The translations under genes and the position numbers were made by a program. From the NCBI GenBank assembly GCA_020848515.1, contig JADLIA010000136.1, positions 1 through 51,522 of the forward strand: DNA of 51,522 bases, given 5' to 3'. This DNA is from Rubrivivax sp. GTDB lineage: Bacteria; Pseudomonadota; Gammaproteobacteria; Burkholderiales; Burkholderiaceae_C. Below the pieces are notes generated by a model, which saw nothing but the letters and a program-made list of their open reading frames with translations, ran no database searches and was not told the DNA's origin. Shown in pieces: positions 35,910 to 44,212 of this stretch. The first letter of the stretch is position 1, and every line of letters begins with the position of its first letter.

Positions 35910-36419
35910 ATGTTCAAAGCAAAAATGGCTGCGCCGCCCGCCCGATCTGCGCCAGAAGCTACGTTATTTATAGCATTCAGGCGGCTCGCCGGCGGCCTGG
36001 CACTGGCCGCGCTGGGCGGCTGCGCGAGCTGGCAGGATGCGCCACGCCTGGCCTACCAGTGCCCGCACGAGCTGCGCTTCGAGGCCCGGCTGTACCAGGA
36101 CATGGCCCTGCTCGAAGGCCTGCGCGGCCACGCCGTGCTCGAGCGCGTGCCCGGCGCCGAAGGCGACGCGCTGCACTATGCCGACCCCACGGTGCGGGCG
36201 CGCTTCGGCCTCGGTCTGGACGCGCGCCTGGTGCGGCTGGACTACACCGGCATCCCCGAGCCGGTGTACTGCCAGCACCTGCCCGGCGCCGACGCCCCGG
36301 CGGCGGCCGTGCGCGCCAGCCCGCGCCTCGGCCCGCGCCCGCCGCCGCCGCGACCCGACCCCGACGCCCCGGTGCAGACCAACATCCGGCAGGGCGACGG
36401 TCGCAACGGGCCGGGTTGA
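35910..36419 (+). CDS. Small lipoprotein, weakly MliC-like, with repeat-derived leader
   Basis: A 169-residue predicted lipoprotein. The lipobox is LGGC (Cys38) in ALAALGGCASW. The mature part (LAYQCPHELRFEARLYQDMALL ... PVYCQ, described by its ends) has two cysteines and a layout loosely like MliC lysozyme inhibitors, but the match is weak. The C-terminus is Pro/Arg-rich. The first 22 residues are encoded by a copy of the dispersed repeat (35,915-35,975), giving an unusually long n-region before the hydrophobic core. No other start codon of the common types lies between the repeat and the core, so either this start is used or a rare codon is. Confidence 0.6.
   Translation: MFKAKMAAPPARSAPEATLFIAFRRLAGGLALAALGGCASWQDAPRLAYQCPHELRFEARLYQDMALLEGLRGHAVLERVPGAEGDALHYADPTVRARFGLGLDARLVRLDYTGIPEPVYCQHLPGADAPAAAVRASPRLGPRPPPPRPDPDAPVQTNIRQGDGRNGPG
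35915..35975 (-). repeat. Dispersed repeat inside the lipoprotein leader
   Basis: TGCGCCAGAAGCTACGTTAT and TTTATAGC match the family seen at 15,021, 40,686, 46,985 and 50,561 (GCGCC-n3-AGCTA-n5-T-n3-TAG). It is on the minus orientation. Confidence 0.6.
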
Positions 36420-36429
36420 GGGCGGGCAA

Positions 36430-36924
36430 CTAACCGCCGCGGCGCGGCTTGGCCCTGAGGTGCTCCAGCGGCAGCGCGCCGGCCGCCTTGACCTCGCCCA
36501 GCGAGAAGCTGGTGTGCATGTCCTTCACGTTGGGCAGGTTCAGCAGCACCTCGCGCGCGAAGCGGCTGAAGCCTTCCAGGTCGGTGCTCACCACCTGCAG
36601 CTCGAAGGTGCCGGTGCCGCTGATGTAGTGGCAGCTGACGATTTCGGGGCGGGTGCGGATCGCCGCCTCCAGCGCCCGCAGCGCCGCGCCGCTGACCTGG
36701 GCCGCATCCAGCCGCACGAAGGCCAGCACGCCCAGGCCGAGCTTGTGGCGATCGATTTCGGCGCGGTAACCGCGGATGAAGCCAGCCTGCTCCAGCGCGC
36801 GCACGCGCCGCCAGCAGGGTGCGGCCGACAGGCCGACGCGCTGCGCAAGTTCGGCGTTGGTGAGCCGGCCGTCGGCCTGCAGTTGTTCCAGGATGGCCAG
36901 ATCGTGGGCGTCAAGTGTTTCCAT
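36430..36924 (-). CDS. Lrp/AsnC-family regulator divergent from indolepyruvate oxidoreductase
   Basis: A 164-residue Lrp-family regulator: helix-turn-helix METLDAHDLAILEQLQADGR to about residue 55 (LSAAPCWRRVRALEQAG) and a RAM domain (ISGTGTFELQVVSTDLEGF). It is divergent from the indolepyruvate ferredoxin oxidoreductase gene with 155 bases between, so an amino- or oxo-acid-responsive control of that gene is likely. A symmetric site lies just upstream of its start. The end is ten bases from the convergent lipoprotein stop. Confidence 0.92.
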   Translation of the reverse strand: METLDAHDLAILEQLQADGRLTNAELAQRVGLSAAPCWRRVRALEQAGFIRGYRAEIDRHKLGLGVLAFVRLDAAQVSGAALRALEAAIRTRPEIVSCHYISGTGTFELQVVSTDLEGFSRFAREVLLNLPNVKDMHTSFSLGEVKAAGALPLEHLRAKPRRGG

Positions 36925-36933
36925 GATGGGTGT

Positions 36934-36952
36934 ATTCTAGAAAGAATCTTTC
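36934..36952. promoter_or_regulatory. Overlapping palindromes, probable Lrp operator
   Basis: ATTCT-AGAA-AGAAT (36,934-36,947) overlaps GAAAGA-A-TCTTTC (36,940-36,952). They lie 10-28 bases upstream of the Lrp start codon in the divergent spacer with the oxidoreductase gene. Confidence 0.55.
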
Positions 36953-37079
36953 CTGACCACCGTGGATCGCGGCACATAAAGAAAGCACCTGTCGCGTCAG
37001 CCGACCTACACTTTGCCGACCCGACACACAGGCGGCTGCCGGCCATCGGCCAGGCGGCCCGACACAGGAGACCACCCCG

Positions 37080-40000
37080 ATGAACGCCCCGCTGCCCGAA
37101 CACATCCGCAAGGCGCTGGAAACCGTCACGCTGGACGACAAATACAGCCTGGAGCACGGCCGCGCCTTCATGAGCGGCATCCAGGCGCTGGTCAAGCTGC
37201 CGATGCTGCAGCGCCAGCGCGATGCGCTCGCCGGCAAGAACACCGCCGGCTTCATCAGCGGCTACCGCGGCTCGCCCCTGGGCGGCTACGACCAGGCGCT
37301 GTGGGCCGCCCGCAAGCATCTGCAGGGCCAGCACATCGTGTTCCAGCCCGGCGTCAACGAAGAGCTGGCCGCCACCGCCGTCTGGGGCACGCAGCAGCTG
37401 GGCTTTGCGCCGCCCGGCAGCCAGCGCTTCGACGGCGTGTTCGGCATCTGGTACGGCAAGGGGCCGGGGGTGGACCGCAGCGTCGACGTGTTCAAGCACG
37501 CCAACATGGCCGGCACCACGCCCTGGGGCGGCGTGATTGCCGTCGCCGGCGACGATCACCTGGCCAAGAGCAGCACCGCCGCGCACCAGAGCGACCACAT
37601 CTTCAAGGCCTGCGGCTTTCCGGTGTTCTTCCCGGCCAGCGTGCAGGACATCCTGGATCTGGGCGTGCACGCCTTCGCCATGAGCCGCTACGCCGGCGTG
37701 TGGGCCGGCATGAAGACGATCCAGGAGATCGTCGAATCCAGCGCCAGCGCGCTGATCGACCCCGAACGGGTGCAGATCGCGCTGCCGACCGACTTCGACA
37801 TGCCGCCCGGCGGCGTGCACATCCGCTGGCCCGACGCCGCGCTGCCGCAGGAGGAGCGCCTGTTCAACACCAAGTGGTACGCGGCCCTGGCCTATGTGCG
37901 CGCCAACCGCCTGAACCGCAACGTCATCGAAGGGCCGAACGACCGCCTGGGCCTGATCGCCAGCGGCAAGGCCTACAACGACACCCGCCAGGCGCTGCTG
38001 GACCTGGGGCTGGACGACGCCGCCTGCCGCCAGCTCGGCATCCGCCTGCACAAGGTGGCGGTGGTGTGGCCGCTGGAGGCGCAGATCACGCGCCAGTTCG
38101 CCGCCGGCCTGCGCGAGATCCTGGTGATCGAGGAAAAGCGCCAGGTCATCGAATACCAGCTCAAGGAGCAGCTCTACAACTGGCGCGCCGACGTGCGGCC
38201 CAACGTGCTGGGCAAGTACCGCGAGGGCGCCGCGGGCGACTACAGCGGCGGCGAATGGTCGCTCGACAACCCCACGGCCAACGTGCTGCTGCGCGCCACC
38301 GCCGACCTGTCGCCGGCGCTGATCGCGCGCGCCATCGCCGAGCGCCTGAAAAAGCTCGGCATCGACGCCGACACCACCGCCCGCATCGACCGTCAGCTGG
38401 CCATCCTGGACGCCGGCGAGCGCAACCTGCAGGTGCTGCAGGCCAGCAGCAGCGGCGCCGACCGTCAGCCCTGGTTCTGCTCGGGCTGCCCGCACAACAC
38501 CAGCACCCGCGTGCCCGAGGGCTCGCGCGCCATGGCCGGCATCGGCTGCCACTTCATGTCGATCTGGATGGACCGCGCCACCGTCGGCTTCACGCAGATG
38601 GGCGGCGAGGGCGTGCCCTGGGTCGGCCAGCAGCCGTTCAGCAACGAACAGCACGTGTTCGCCAACCTGGGCGACGGCACCTACTACCACAGCGGCTCGC
38701 TGGCGGTGCGCCAGTCGGTGGCCGCGGGCGTCAACATCACCTACAAGATCCTCTACAACGACGCCGTCGCCATGACCGGCGGCCAGCCGATCGGCGAGCG
38801 CCCCGAGGGTCTGTCGGTGATCCAGATCGCGCAGAACATGCGTGCCGAGGGCGCGGTGAAGATCACCGTCGTCACCGACGAGCCCGAAAAATACGCCCAG
38901 GCGCGCCAGCACGGCCTGCCCGAGGGCATCGACGTGCAGCACCGCGACCGGCTGGACGCCATCCAGCGCGAGTTCCGCGAGATCGCCGGCACCACCGTCA
39001 TCATCTACGACCAGACCTGCGCCACCGAAAAGCGCCGCCGCCGCAAGCGCGGCACCATGGTGGACCCGGCGGTGCGCGTGCTCATCAACGAGGCGGTGTG
39101 CGAAGGCTGCGGCGACTGCAGCGTGCAGAGCAACTGTCTGTCGGTGGAGCCGCTGGACACCGAATTCGGCCGCAAGCGCACCATCAACCAGAGCACCTGC
39201 AACAAGGACATCTCCTGCGTCAAGGGCTTTTGCCCCAGCTTCGTCACGGTGGAAGGCGGGCAGCTGCGCAAGAAGGCCAAGGCGCGCGCCAGCGTGTCGC
39301 CGTTCGAGCTCGGTGCGCTGCCCGAGCCGCCGTTGCCCCAGCCCGAGGCCGGCGGCGCCTGGGGCATCGTGGTGGCCGGCGTGGGCGGCACCGGCGTCAT
39401 CACCATCGGTCAGTTGCTGGGCATGGCGGCGCACCTGGAAGGCAAGGGCATCGTCACCCAGGACGCCGCCGGCCTGGCGCAAAAGGGCGGCGCCACCTGG
39501 AGCCATGTGCTGATCGGCGCCACGCAGGACGATATCCGCACCACGCGGGTGAGCGCGGCGGCGGCCGACCTCATCATCGGCTGCGACCCGATCGTCACCG
39601 CCAACAAGGAAACCGTGGCCCGCATGCGCGAGGGGCGCACGCACGTGGCGCTGAACGCCCACGCCACGCCCACGGCGGCCTTCGTCAAGGACGGCGGCTG
39701 GCAGAACCCGCAGGCGCGCTGCGCCGCCGACATCGCCCGCGCCGTGGGCGAACAGGGCCTGGCCAGCTTCGACGCCGACCGCCTGGCCGGCCGGCTGCTG
39801 GGCGACACCATCTACGTCAACCCCATGATCCTGGGCTACGCCTGGCAGCGCGGCTGGGTGCCGCTCAGGCGTGAGTCGCTGCTGCGCGCCATCGAGCTCA
39901 ACAACGTGCAGGTCGAGCACAACAAGGCGGCCTTCGAGTGGGGTCGACAGGCGGCGCACGACGGCGCGCGCGTCGAGCAGGCGCTGGCCGGCGCCGGCGG

Positions 40001-40685
40001 CGAGCAGGTGGTGGCGTTCAAGCCGCGCGAGACGCTGGAATCCATCGTCGCCCGGCGCGTCGAATTCCTCACCGGCTACCAGAACGCCGCCTATGCCGAG
40101 CGCTACCGCGCCTTCGTGGCCCGGGTGCAGCAACAGGAGGCGGCGCTGGGCAGGACCCAGTTGACCGAGGCGGTGGCGCAGGGCCTGTTCAAGCTGATGG
40201 CCTACAAGGACGAGTACGAGGTGGCGCGCCTGCACAGCGACCCGGCCTTCCTGGCGCGCATCGACGCCATGTTCGAAGGCGACTACAAGCTGCACTACCA
40301 CCTGGCGCCGCCCATGACGGCCCAGCGCAACGAGCGCGGCGAGCTGGTCAAGAAGAAATACGGCTCCGGCATGGGGCGGGTGTTTCGGCTGCTGGCGCGC
40401 CTCAAGGGCCTGCGCGGCGGCGCGCTGGATCTGTTCGGCAAGACCGAGGAGCGCCAGACCGAGCGCGCGCTGATCGAGCAGTACCGCGCCAGCATCGACG
40501 AGCTGCTGGCCACGCTGAACGCCGACAACCACGCCATCGCGGTCGAGATCGCGCGCATTCCGCAGGCCATCAAGGGCTTCGGCCACGTCAAGGAGCGCCA
40601 CCTGAAGGCGGCGCGTGCGCGCTGGGACGAGCTGCGGGCGCAGTACCGCCAGCCGCCCGTCGCGCCGGCGCGGCAGATCGCCTGA
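37080..40685 (+). CDS. Indolepyruvate ferredoxin oxidoreductase, fused single-chain form
   Basis: A 1,201-residue fusion of the IorA and IorB functions. It oxidatively decarboxylates aryl- or branched-chain 2-oxo acids (transaminated Trp, Phe, Tyr or Leu) with CoA and a ferredoxin-like acceptor. The N-terminal part holds the pyruvate-ferredoxin-oxidoreductase fold (GFISGYRGSPLGGYDQALW), then a thiamine-diphosphate region (WFCSGCPHNTSTRVPEGS, GIGCHFMSIWMDR, GDGTYYHSG). Iron-sulfur cysteines follow from Cys674 (VCEGCGDCS, SNC, then STCNKDISCVKGFC). The gamma domain begins GIVVAGVGGTGVITIGQLL near 760. AGGAG lies ten bases before ATG. Aerobic betaproteobacteria typically have this long form. Divergent Lrp gene suggests substrate control. 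Confidence 0.95.
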   Translation: MNAPLPEHIRKALETVTLDDKYSLEHGRAFMSGIQALVKLPMLQRQRDALAGKNTAGFISGYRGSPLGGYDQALWAARKHLQGQHIVFQPGVNEELAATAVWGTQQLGFAPPGSQRFDGVFGIWYGKGPGVDRSVDVFKHANMAGTTPWGGVIAVAGDDHLAKSSTAAHQSDHIFKACGFPVFFPASVQDILDLGVHAFAMSRYAGVWAGMKTIQEIVESSASALIDPERVQIALPTDFDMPPGGVHIRWPDAALPQEERLFNTKWYAALAYVRANRLNRNVIEGPNDRLGLIASGKAYNDTRQALLDLGLDDAACRQLGIRLHKVAVVWPLEAQITRQFAAGLREILVIEEKRQVIEYQLKEQLYNWRADVRPNVLGKYREGAAGDYSGGEWSLDNPTANVLLRATADLSPALIARAIAERLKKLGIDADTTARIDRQLAILDAGERNLQVLQASSSGADRQPWFCSGCPHNTSTRVPEGSRAMAGIGCHFMSIWMDRATVGFTQMGGEGVPWVGQQPFSNEQHVFANLGDGTYYHSGSLAVRQSVAAGVNITYKILYNDAVAMTGGQPIGERPEGLSVIQIAQNMRAEGAVKITVVTDEPEKYAQARQHGLPEGIDVQHRDRLDAIQREFREIAGTTVIIYDQTCATEKRRRRKRGTMVDPAVRVLINEAVCEGCGDCSVQSNCLSVEPLDTEFGRKRTINQSTCNKDISCVKGFCPSFVTVEGGQLRKKAKARASVSPFELGALPEPPLPQPEAGGAWGIVVAGVGGTGVITIGQLLGMAAHLEGKGIVTQDAAGLAQKGGATWSHVLIGATQDDIRTTRVSAAAADLIIGCDPIVTANKETVARMREGRTHVALNAHATPTAAFVKDGGWQNPQARCAADIARAVGEQGLASFDADRLAGRLLGDTIYVNPMILGYAWQRGWVPLRRESLLRAIELNNVQVEHNKAAFEWGRQAAHDGARVEQALAGAGGEQVVAFKPRETLESIVARRVEFLTGYQNAAYAERYRAFVARVQQQEAALGRTQLTEAVAQGLFKLMAYKDEYEVARLHSDPAFLARIDAMFEGDYKLHYHLAPPMTAQRNERGELVKKKYGSGMGRVFRLLARLKGLRGGALDLFGKTEERQTERALIEQYRASIDELLATLNADNHAIAVEIARIPQAIKGFGHVKERHLKAARARWDELRAQYRQPPVAPARQIA

Positions 40686-40755
40686 AATTCGGGCGAAATA
40701 TGGGTTTCGCGACCGCCCAGTCTGCGCCGGCAGCTATGATATTGATAGTAATCGA
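40686..40755 (-). repeat. Dispersed repeat downstream of the oxidoreductase gene
   Basis: TGCGCCGGCAGCTATGATAT and TTGATAGTAAT follow GGGCG and GACCGCCCAG, matching the family in minus orientation. It begins directly after the stop codon, in the 224-base gap 40,686-40,909 that must also carry the yajC promoter; no gene is seen there. Confidence 0.6.
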
Positions 40756-40909
40756 TCCATGATTCGATGGCTGCGCGTTGGGCCCCCAGCGCGGCCCCGC
40801 GCGCCAGCGCGCCTTACAATGCACGGTTGCCTGCGCGCGCCCCGCCGGGCGCGCAGCTGCGCGCCACGCGCGCGATCCATCCATCACCGCCCATTTCAGG
40901 AGCCTGCCG

Positions 40910-41239
40910 GTGTTCATCTCCAACGCCTACGCCCAAGCCGCCCCCGCCGCCCCCGGGGCCGACCTCGCCTCCACCTTCACCAGCATGCTGCCGCTGGTGC
41001 TGATGTTCGTGGTGCTGTACTTCATCATGATCCGCCCGCAGATGAAGAAGCAGAAGGAACACCGCGCCATGATCGACGCGCTGGCCAAGGGCGACGAGGT
41101 GGTGACCGCCGGCGGCCTGATGGGGCGCGTCACGGCGCTGTCGGAAGGCCAGATCGGCCTGCAGATCGCCAGCGGCGTCGAGGTGCAGATGCAGCGCAGC
41201 GCCATCGTGCAGGTGCTGCCCAAGGGAACCCTGAAGTAA
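40910..41239 (+). CDS. yajC: Sec translocon accessory subunit YajC
   Basis: A 109-residue single-pass inner-membrane protein that binds SecD-SecF. It has a short Ala/Pro-rich N-terminus, one helix (MLPLVLMFVVLYFIMIRPQ) ending in the family signature IRPQMKKQKEHRAM, and a cytoplasmic domain with GDEVVTAGGLMGRVT. The start is GTG at 40,910, chosen because CAGGAG lies seven bases before it and because it gives the usual length (E. coli 110); an upstream ATG at 40,778 would add a non-homologous basic extension. It heads yajC-secD-secF. Confidence 0.93.
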   Translation: MFISNAYAQAAPAAPGADLASTFTSMLPLVLMFVVLYFIMIRPQMKKQKEHRAMIDALAKGDEVVTAGGLMGRVTALSEGQIGLQIASGVEVQMQRSAIVQVLPKGTLK

Positions 41240-41247
41240 GCCCGGAC

Positions 41248-41271
41248 GCCGGCGCCGGCCCTCGCGCCGGC
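41248..41271 (+). other. GC-rich stem-loop between yajC and secD
   Basis: Perfect 8-bp arms GCCGGCGC (41,248-41,255) and GCGCCGGC (41,264-41,271) with an 8-base loop in the 64-base yajC-secD spacer. It lacks a T-run. It may reduce secD expression or protect upstream mRNA; unproven. Confidence 0.4.
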
Positions 41272-41303
41272 GCGCATCTGGCCGCCCCTATCCTGCCGTC
41301 GCC

Positions 41304-43163
41304 ATGAACCGCTACCCCCTCTGGAAATACATCGTCATCCTGATCACCCTGGTGGTGGCGGCGCTCTACACCCTGCCCAACTTCTTCGGCGAGGCGCCGG
41401 CGGTGCAGGTGTCGGCCGGCAAGGCCACCACCCGGATCGATGGCGGCACGCTGTCGCGTGTGGAAGGCGCGCTGCAGGCGGCCGGCCTGACGCCCCAGCG
41501 CCTGACGCTGGAAGGCAGCTCGGTGTGGGCGCGCTTTGACACGCCCGACACCCAGCTCAAGGCCAAGGACGTCATCGAGCGCGCACTCAACCCCGACGCG
41601 GCCGACCCGGCCCACATCATTGCGCTCAACCTGGTGTCGCGTTCGCCGGCCTGGCTGGCGGCCATCAATGCCCAGCCCATGTACCTGGGGCTGGATCTGC
41701 GCGGTGGCGTGCACTTCATGCTGCAGGTGGACATGCGCACGGCCATCACCAAGCGCCTGGACACGCTGGCCAACGACATCCGGGTGGCGCTGCGCGAGAA
41801 GGACGTGCGCCACGGCGGCATCAGCCGCGAAGGCAACCAGATCGAGATCCGCGCGCGCGATGCCGACACGCTGGAGGCGGCGCGCCGCGTCATCGTCGAC
41901 ACCCAGCCCGACCTGCAGGTGGAGCCGACCCAGGGCACCGAGCCGCGGCTGGTGGCCAGCTTCAAGCCGCAGGCGCTGCAGCGCGTGCAGGCCGATGCGG
42001 TCAAGCAGAACATCACCACGCTGCACAACCGCGTCAACGAGCTGGGCGTGGCCGAACCGGTGATCGCCCAGCAAGGGGTGGACCGCGTGGTGGTGCAGCT
42101 GCCCGGCGTGCAGGACACGGCCAAGGCCAAGGACATCCTGGGGCGCACCGCCACGCTGGAGATGCGGCTGGTCGACGAAAGCGCCGAAGGCCGTGCCGCC
42201 GAAACCGGCGGCCCGGTGCCGTTCGGCTCCGAAAAATTCCTCGAGCGCGACGGCCGCCCGGTGATCGTCAAGCGCCAGGTGATCCTGACCGGCGACAGCC
42301 TGACCGACGCCCAGCCCGGCTTCGATCAGCAGACCCAGCAGCCCAAGGTCGACCTGACGGTGGACGCCAAGGGCGGGCGTGTGATGCGCGACGTCAGCCG
42401 CGAGAACCTGAAGAAGCGCATGGCCATCGTGCTGTTCGAGAAGGGCAAGGGCGAGGTGCTGACGGCGCCGGTGATCCAGGCCGAGCTGGGTACGCGTTTT
42501 CAGATTTCGGGCTCCATGTCGGTCGTCGAGGCCAACGACCTGGCGCTGCTGCTGCGCGCCGGTTCGCTGGCCGCGCCGATGGAGATCATCGAGGAGCGCA
42601 CCATCGGCCCCAGCCTGGGCGCCGACAACATCAGCAAGGGTTTCCACAGCGTGATGTGGGGCTTTCTGGCCATCGTGGTGTTCATGATCGCCTACTACAT
42701 GCTGTTCGGCGTGTTTTCGGCCATTGCGCTGAGCGTCAACCTGCTGCTGCTGGTGGCCATTCTGTCGATGCTGCAGGCCACGCTGACGCTGCCGGGCATG
42801 GCGGCGGTGGCGCTGACGCTGGGCATGGCGATCGACGCCAACGTGCTGATCAACGAACGCGTGCGCGAGGAGCTGCGCGGTGGCGCCTCGCCGCAGGCGG
42901 CCATCCATGCCGGCTACGACCGCGCCTGGGCCACCATCCTGGACTCCAACGTCACCTCGCTGATCGCCGGCCTGGCGCTGCTGGCGTTCGGCACCGGCCC
43001 GGTGCGCGGCTTTGCCGTGGTGCACTGCATCGGCATCCTGACCTCGATGTACTCGGCGGTGTTTTTCTCGCGCGGCCTGGTCAACCTGTGGTATGGGCGG
43101 CAGAAGAAGCTCAAGTCGGTGTCGATCGGCACCGTGTGGCGACCCGCCCCCGAGAAGGTGTGA
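41304..43163 (+). CDS. secD: Protein translocase subunit SecD
   Basis: A 619-residue RND-type membrane protein with six helices; with SecF it uses the proton gradient to pull proteins through SecYEG on the periplasmic side. Landmarks in order: N-terminal helix (IVILITLVVAALYTLPNFFG), the D1 signature LGLDLRGGVHFMLQVDM near 130, the P1 head domain to about 430, then the C-terminal membrane block with AIDANVLINERVREELRGG near 510 and GTGPVRGFAV near 565. Length agrees with the 615-residue E. coli protein. It lies 41 bases before secF. Confidence 0.97.
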   Translation: MNRYPLWKYIVILITLVVAALYTLPNFFGEAPAVQVSAGKATTRIDGGTLSRVEGALQAAGLTPQRLTLEGSSVWARFDTPDTQLKAKDVIERALNPDAADPAHIIALNLVSRSPAWLAAINAQPMYLGLDLRGGVHFMLQVDMRTAITKRLDTLANDIRVALREKDVRHGGISREGNQIEIRARDADTLEAARRVIVDTQPDLQVEPTQGTEPRLVASFKPQALQRVQADAVKQNITTLHNRVNELGVAEPVIAQQGVDRVVVQLPGVQDTAKAKDILGRTATLEMRLVDESAEGRAAETGGPVPFGSEKFLERDGRPVIVKRQVILTGDSLTDAQPGFDQQTQQPKVDLTVDAKGGRVMRDVSRENLKKRMAIVLFEKGKGEVLTAPVIQAELGTRFQISGSMSVVEANDLALLLRAGSLAAPMEIIEERTIGPSLGADNISKGFHSVMWGFLAIVVFMIAYYMLFGVFSAIALSVNLLLLVAILSMLQATLTLPGMAAVALTLGMAIDANVLINERVREELRGGASPQAAIHAGYDRAWATILDSNVTSLIAGLALLAFGTGPVRGFAVVHCIGILTSMYSAVFFSRGLVNLWYGRQKKLKSVSIGTVWRPAPEKV

Positions 43164-43203
43164 GCGCGCCGCAACCGCCGTCAGACAAGCAAGGAACAGG
43201 CAG

Positions 43204-44154
43204 ATGGAATTCTTCAGGATCGGACGGGACATCCCGTTCATGCGCTATGCGCGGCTTTTCAACGCCATATCGATCGTCACCTTCCTGCTGGCGGTGGTGT
43301 TTCTGTTCACGCGTGGCCTGCACCTGTCGGTCGAGTTCACCGGCGGCACGGTGATGGAGGTGGCCTACAGCCAGCCGGCCGATCTGGCGCAGGTGCGTGG
43401 CACGGTGGCGGCGCTGGGTTACGGCGACGTGCAGGTACAGAACTTCGGCACCGCGCGCGACGTCATCATCCGGCTGCCGGTGCAGCAGGGCAAGAGCTCG
43501 GCCCAGCAGAGCGAGCAGGTGCTGGCCGCGCTGCGCAGCGCCAGCCCCGACGTGCAGTTGCGCCGCACCGAATTCGTCGGCCCGCAGGTCGGCGACGAGC
43601 TGGCGCGCGACGGCCTGTACGCGCTGGCCTTCGTGGTGGTCGGCATCATGATCTACCTGTCGATGCGCTTCGAATGGAAGTACGCCGTGGCCGGCATCAT
43701 CGCCAACCTGCACGACGTGGTGATCATTCTGGGCTTCTTCGCCCTGTTCCAGTGGGAGTTCTCGCTCTCGGTGCTGGCGGCGATCCTGGCCGTGCTGGGC
43801 TATTCGGTCAACGAATCGGTGGTGATCTTCGACCGCATCCGCGAGAACTTCCGCCGCTACCGCAAGATGAGCACGGTGGAGATCATCAACAACTCCATCA
43901 CCGCCAACATCAGCCGCACCATCATCACCCACGGCTCGACGCAGATCATGGTGCTGTCGATGTTGCTGTTCGGCGGCGAGACGCTGCATTACTTCGCCGT
44001 GGCACTGACCATCGGCATCCTGTTCGGCATCTATTCCTCGGTGTTCGTGGCCGCCGCCATCGCCATGTGGCTGGGCATCCGGCGCGAGGACCTGGTCAAG
44101 ACCGGCCGCAAGGATGGCGACCCCGGTGACCCGAACGCCGGCGCGGTGGTGTAA
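43204..44154 (+). CDS. secF: Protein translocase subunit SecF
   Basis: A 316-residue partner of SecD. The family motifs are SVEFTGGTVMEVAY near 42-55 after the first helix, the YLSMRFEWKYAVAGIIANLHDVV block (starting YLSMRFEWKY near 155), SVNESVVIFDRIRENFRRYR near 200 and NISRTIITHGST near 240. Helices four to six follow as expected. AAGGAACAGG lies before the ATG at 43,204. It ends the yajC-secD-secF unit. Confidence 0.97.
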   Translation: MEFFRIGRDIPFMRYARLFNAISIVTFLLAVVFLFTRGLHLSVEFTGGTVMEVAYSQPADLAQVRGTVAALGYGDVQVQNFGTARDVIIRLPVQQGKSSAQQSEQVLAALRSASPDVQLRRTEFVGPQVGDELARDGLYALAFVVVGIMIYLSMRFEWKYAVAGIIANLHDVVIILGFFALFQWEFSLSVLAAILAVLGYSVNESVVIFDRIRENFRRYRKMSTVEIINNSITANISRTIITHGSTQIMVLSMLLFGGETLHYFAVALTIGILFGIYSSVFVAAAIAMWLGIRREDLVKTGRKDGDPGDPNAGAVV

Positions 44155-44212
44155 GACAGCGGCCCTGGATTCCACGCCGGGCGTGCCATACTGAGGGGCC
44201 ACAACCGCTCCC

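Noticed and set aside
36588-40601. A 1,337-codon open frame antisense to the indolepyruvate oxidoreductase gene, and similar long frames antisense to yhdP, glnE and secD
   Set aside because: They are Arg/His/Gln/Ala-rich, lack any family motif and mirror strongly coding genes; in DNA this GC-rich such antisense frames are expected.
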